From Chlamydiota bacterium (GTDB taxonomy: Bacteria; Chlamydiota; Chlamydiia; Chlamydiales; Rhabdochlamydiaceae): a stretch of DNA of 7,880 nt. Shown piece by piece: positions 5,655 to 7,880 of this stretch. A program made the translations under genes and the position numbers. Position 1 is the stretch's first letter. The number at the start of each line of letters is the position of its first letter. The stretch lies in assembly GCA_011065225.1 (NCBI GenBank), contig JAAKFC010000064.1:1-7880 (forward strand), in the 5' to 3' direction. The notes under the pieces are model-generated. The model made no database searches. It worked only from the letters and a program-made list of their open reading frames with translations, and had not been told where the DNA came from.

Positions 5655-6843
5655 TCGCGGATTCAAGCTGACGAGGCACTTTTTCCACAACATCTACCGC
5701 ATCAAGCTCGAGTTTCGAGGCCGCTGCACCAAGATCTTTGAACTTGCGCGCAGAGACGAGCACGCGCGATTCGAGCGAGCCAATTCCTTTGTTATAGGCC
5801 TCGACTGCCGAAGAAAGAGAACGACCCATCTTAGAAAAATGGTCGGACATATCGACGATCCGTTTATAGAGCTCATGGCCGAGTTGGCTCACCTCTTCTG
5901 CATGGCGAGAAAGACTTTCTTGCTTCCAGCCATAGGCCACCGCACGCAAAAGAGCAATGAGCGTGGTGGGAGTGGCAATGATCACTCCTTGGTCGACACC
6001 TACTTCAATCAGTGCAGGATCGTATTGCAATGCCGCACTGAAAAATGCCTCTGCAGGAAGAAAGAGAACCACAAACTCGGGTGTGGGAGAAAAATGCTGA
6101 TGATAGGATTTTTTCGAAAGCGCAGAGACATGCGTGCGAATCAATCGGGCATGATTTTTGAGTTTGGCTTCCCGAATCGCCTCATTATCGGTTTGGATGG
6201 AATCTAAGTAGGATTCAAGAGGAACTTTAGCATCAATGATCACTTGCCGACCGCCTGGCAATTTGATAATTAGATCGGGGCGGATCCCCCCCTCCCCTAC
6301 TTCTTGCTCATAAAAATCACAATGGTTGAGCATGCCGGCCATTTCCACTACCCGCCGCAGCTGAATCTCTCCCCAGCGTCCCCTTGCAATTGGTGTACGC
6401 AGTGCTTTGACCAAATTCGCAGTTTCCTGGCTCAGCTCTTTTTTCGCTTCCATGAGAGACTGCACTTGCATCTTGAGTGAGGCATGGTCTCCTTTCCGCT
6501 CTTTTTCGAGCTTTTGGAGTCCTTCGTCGAGCTTTCCAAGAGTTTCCTTAACGGGCTTTACGAGCTGATCAATGGATTGCTGCCGCTTTTCGAGGTCTCC
6601 TTTCGCTCTTTCTTGGAATTTTTCTAAACTCGTTTTCGCAAGATCAAGAAAAGTCTGGTTGTTTTTTTCTAGAGCATCATGGGAAAGAGCTTTGAAGGCT
6701 TCTTTGAGCTCTTCATGCGTCTTCTTGGCAAAGTTAAGGTTTTCTTCAAGAAGACGACACCGCAATTTCCAATATCCCATTTTCCATGCAAAGAAAACGG
6801 CGAGAGTACCAAGGATCGTTATAAGAGCATATTCAATCATCAT
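5626..6843 (-). CDS. rmuC: RmuC-family DNA recombination protein
   Basis: This is a 405-residue RmuC protein. In Escherichia coli, RmuC limits inversion at short inverted repeats and is predicted to carry a restriction-endonuclease-like fold. Visible here are an N-terminal membrane anchor (EYALITILGTLAVFFAWKMGYW, 4-25), a long coiled coil (about 30-145) and the conserved core. The core includes RGRWGEIQL (154-162), RPDLIIKLPGG with VIIDAKVPLESY (188-212; candidate nuclease D190, D204, K206) and FLPAEAFFSAAL (261-272). ATG 6843 lies inside the end of pssA (stop 6835-6833), so the two are likely coupled. An in-frame TTG at 6855 and a second ATG at 6840 are alternatives; the Shine-Dalgarno match is weak for all of them. 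A protein that acts on inverted repeats near several inverted-repeat elements is a curious coincidence only. Domain order and length are normal. Confidence 0.92.
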   Translation of the reverse strand: MMIEYALITILGTLAVFFAWKMGYWKLRCRLLEENLNFAKKTHEELKEAFKALSHDALEKNNQTFLDLAKTSLEKFQERAKGDLEKRQQSIDQLVKPVKETLGKLDEGLQKLEKERKGDHASLKMQVQSLMEAKKELSQETANLVKALRTPIARGRWGEIQLRRVVEMAGMLNHCDFYEQEVGEGGIRPDLIIKLPGGRQVIIDAKVPLESYLDSIQTDNEAIREAKLKNHARLIRTHVSALSKKSYHQHFSPTPEFVVLFLPAEAFFSAALQYDPALIEVGVDQGVIIATPTTLIALLRAVAYGWKQESLSRHAEEVSQLGHELYKRIVDMSDHFSKMGRSLSSAVEAYNKGIGSLESRVLVSARKFKDLGAAASKLELDAVDVVEKVPRQLESATTPVETQNS

Positions 6844-7663
6844 GATAAGGCTCAAAATCAGCTAAAGTCTTTGATTTTTTCCCTGCAATCAACCGTATGA
6901 TGACAATGCACCATCCAATCAAAATATAGAGCCAGGTAACTGCCGCTAGCGTGATTGGGAAATAGTAGAGAATTCCGTAGAGGAAGAAAAAAGCCAAAAT
7001 AACCGTGATGAAGACGAGCTGAAATGAGGGGACCCGAAAATGCAGGGCCTTGGCACTGGGAAATTTGAAGCGACTGACCATAAAATAGCCCAAGACAAGT
7101 GTGACGGCAGTCATGATGATGGTCTGCATCATTTTATTAAGACCAGCCCACTCTTCAAAGAGGGGATAGGCAAAGAGCAAATTGGTCCCTACAACAGCAA
7201 GAGCGGCGGCAGGGATGGGAAGTCCGATAAAATGGCGGAATTTTTTGGCCCGATGTTTGGGCAATTTCTTAATTGCTGCCATCGTCACATTGAACCGAAC
7301 AAGACGCAAGATCCCACAAATCGAAAAGACCATCGCTCCGATCATGGCCAAAAATGAAAGGAGTGTTCCCTGTTCAAGGGACAAACTCTTGAGCATCAAA
7401 ACGGAGGGGGCGACTCCAAAAGTAACAGCATCAGATAGAGAATCAAATAAAAAGCCAAACTCACTCTCTGCATGCATCACCCGGGCAATCGCTCCATCCA
7501 CCCAGTCAGCAAAAGCAGCAAAAAGCAATAAGAAAGAAGAAGTCAGGAGAGATTTATACGTTCCCATACCCGGCTCGATCATGTTGACCTTGAAAATGAC
7601 GAATAATCCGGAAGCGAGGCTGAAAGCTGTGATAATATTAGGTATGATGTAGATCCGTCTCAT
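6833..7663 (-). CDS. pssA: CDP-diacylglycerol-serine O-phosphatidyltransferase
   Basis: This 276-residue integral membrane enzyme joins CDP-diacylglycerol and L-serine to give phosphatidylserine and CMP, the precursor of phosphatidylethanolamine. The CDP-alcohol phosphatidyltransferase signature is complete: D53-x2-D56-G57-x2-A60-R61, then G70, D74 and D78, the metal-binding aspartates and their spacing. The N-terminus RRIYIIPNIITAFSLASGLF is typical of PssA. About six to seven hydrophobic segments follow (for example 8-26, 38-55, 100-120, 180-198, 213-236, 240-262). PssA is chosen over PgsA from this N-terminal pattern and the long C-terminal membrane region. ATG 7663 is the only reasonable start because an in-frame TAG lies five codons upstream. 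There is no Shine-Dalgarno site; the start codon is inside a hairpin loop. rmuC follows with overlap. Confidence 0.92.
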   Translation of the reverse strand: MRRIYIIPNIITAFSLASGLFVIFKVNMIEPGMGTYKSLLTSSFLLLFAAFADWVDGAIARVMHAESEFGFLFDSLSDAVTFGVAPSVLMLKSLSLEQGTLLSFLAMIGAMVFSICGILRLVRFNVTMAAIKKLPKHRAKKFRHFIGLPIPAAALAVVGTNLLFAYPLFEEWAGLNKMMQTIIMTAVTLVLGYFMVSRFKFPSAKALHFRVPSFQLVFITVILAFFFLYGILYYFPITLAAVTWLYILIGWCIVIIRLIAGKKSKTLADFEPYHDD

Positions 7664-7676
7664 ATCTACATCATAC
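7642..7676 (-). promoter_or_regulatory. Perfect 13-bp hairpin presenting the pssA start codon in its loop
   Basis: GTATGATGTAGAT (minus strand, 7676-7664) and ATCTACATCATAC (7654-7642) are perfect inverted copies. The 9-nt loop is ATGAGACGG, the first three codons of pssA, so the stem pairs the leader with codons 4-8. In mRNA this could control initiation. In DNA it is a 35-bp dyad that could bind a dimeric repressor. Which of these applies is inference. Confidence 0.6.
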
Positions 7677-7689
7677 TAGAAAACTTTGT

Positions 7690-7695
7690 TTTATA
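7690..7695 (-). promoter_or_regulatory. Possible -10 box for pssA-rmuC
   Basis: The minus strand reads TATAAA here, 26 bp before the pssA ATG, which would give a short leader. No convincing -35 is found 16-18 bp upstream, so the promoter call is tentative. Confidence 0.3.
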
Positions 7696-7722
7696 CACAC
7701 CCAAGTTGCTACCCCTATTTCT

Positions 7723-7736
7723 CTCTAGCGTTAGAG
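7723..7736. repeat. Short palindrome CTCTA-GCGT-TAGAG between divergent genes
   Basis: Two perfect 5-bp arms flank a GCGT centre in the pssA upstream region. This would suit a small operator or a weak hairpin and may be chance. Confidence 0.25.
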
Positions 7737-7785
7737 GGTGTATGTGAATTGCTTTCTCTGCCAAAAGTCAAGATTTTTTCCTAGA

Positions 7786-7842
7786 AGAACGTTCTGGAGG
7801 ACGGAGCAAACTCAAGTTGAGTTTGTGGAGTTCGAAGAACGT
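7786..7842. promoter_or_regulatory. Cluster of palindromes ahead of the right-edge gene
   Basis: AGAACGTTCT (7786-7795) is a perfect 10-bp palindrome. CAAACTCAAGTTGAGTTTG (7807-7825) is a 19-bp palindrome with 9-bp arms about one central base. GAAGAACGT occurs twice as direct copies (7784-7792 and 7834-7842). The cluster ends 15 bp before ATG 7858, a position suited to an operator or a leader hairpin. No known operator consensus is recognised. Confidence 0.4.
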
Positions 7843-7857
7843 CTTATAGGGGAAAAG

Positions 7858-7880
7858 ATGGCTTTTATTGGCAGCGGAAT
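7858..7880 (+). CDS. 5' fragment of a gene cut by the window edge
   Basis: ATG 7858 is preceded by an AGGGGA ribosome-binding-type sequence about 5 nt upstream and reads MAFIGSG before the window ends. The same frame is open upstream to GTG 7744, which has GAGGG 5 nt before it and would add 38 residues (MNCFLCQKSRFF...). I prefer 7858 because the longer version would have to encode the palindrome cluster. An IGSG turn recalls a Rossmann nucleotide-binding start, but seven residues cannot support an assignment. Confidence 0.4.

Noticed and set aside
7182..7652. A 156-codon plus-strand reading frame opposite pssA
   Set aside because: It is antisense to the complete CDP-alcohol transferase gene and is rich in Lys/Ser/Pro with no recognisable motif.
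7858..7880. Right-edge gene as nrdA, which is next to pssA in Chlamydia trachomatis
   Set aside because: The visible MAFIGSG start does not resemble an NrdA N-terminus, and too little sequence is present.

Overview
The window looks like a chromosomal segment of a Chlamydiae-type bacterium, most likely one of the amoeba-associated or other environmental lineages. That assignment is inference. It rests on the moderately AT-rich sequence, the mix of conserved housekeeping genes (CDP-alcohol phosphatidylserine synthase, RmuC, PIN-PhoH ATPase) with a secreted SH3b/coiled-coil protein, an orphan zinc-binding-type protein and a GT17 glycosyltransferase, and small non-autonomous repeats in the gaps. 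No rRNA, tRNA, CRISPR array, phage gene or transposase is visible.

Layout. Bases 1-128 hold no gene I can support. A GTG-started GT17 glycosyltransferase with a signal peptide (129-956, +) ends inside the left arm of a ~160-bp element with 26-bp inverted ends (923-1085). Convergent to it is a PIN-PhoH ATPase (1153-2457, -), followed on its own strand by a clear intrinsic terminator (1090-1130). A ~300-bp gap (2458-2764) contains a degenerate duplicated structured segment next to phoH2 and a perfect consensus sigma-70-type promoter (2703-2731) that drives an unnamed protein with a C-terminal SWIM-like zinc motif (2765-3484, +). That gene's stop codon lies exactly at the junction of a 114-bp MITE-like palindrome with perfect 21-bp ends and a TTA target duplication (3481-3600). 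Next comes a two-gene + strand unit: an exported SH3b protein (3697-4863) whose stop overlaps the start of a DUF455 ferritin-like di-iron protein (4863-5654). The right part is a minus-strand pssA-rmuC pair (7663 down to 5626). rmuC starts inside the end of pssA and runs tail-to-tail into the DUF455 gene with a 29-bp overlap. The final ~200 bp carry several palindromes and the beginning of a + strand gene that is cut by the window edge.

Functionally these are separate small units rather than one pathway. PssA makes phosphatidylserine, RmuC is a DNA-maintenance factor, PIN-PhoH is an RNA-type ATPase/ribonuclease, and the SH3b and GT17 proteins carry export signals and probably act in or on the envelope. 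The most unusual features are regulatory or mobile: the pssA start codon opens the 9-nt loop of a perfect 13-bp hairpin, a MITE has inserted into a stop codon and rebuilt it, and an inverted-repeat element supplies the last residues of the GT17 protein.
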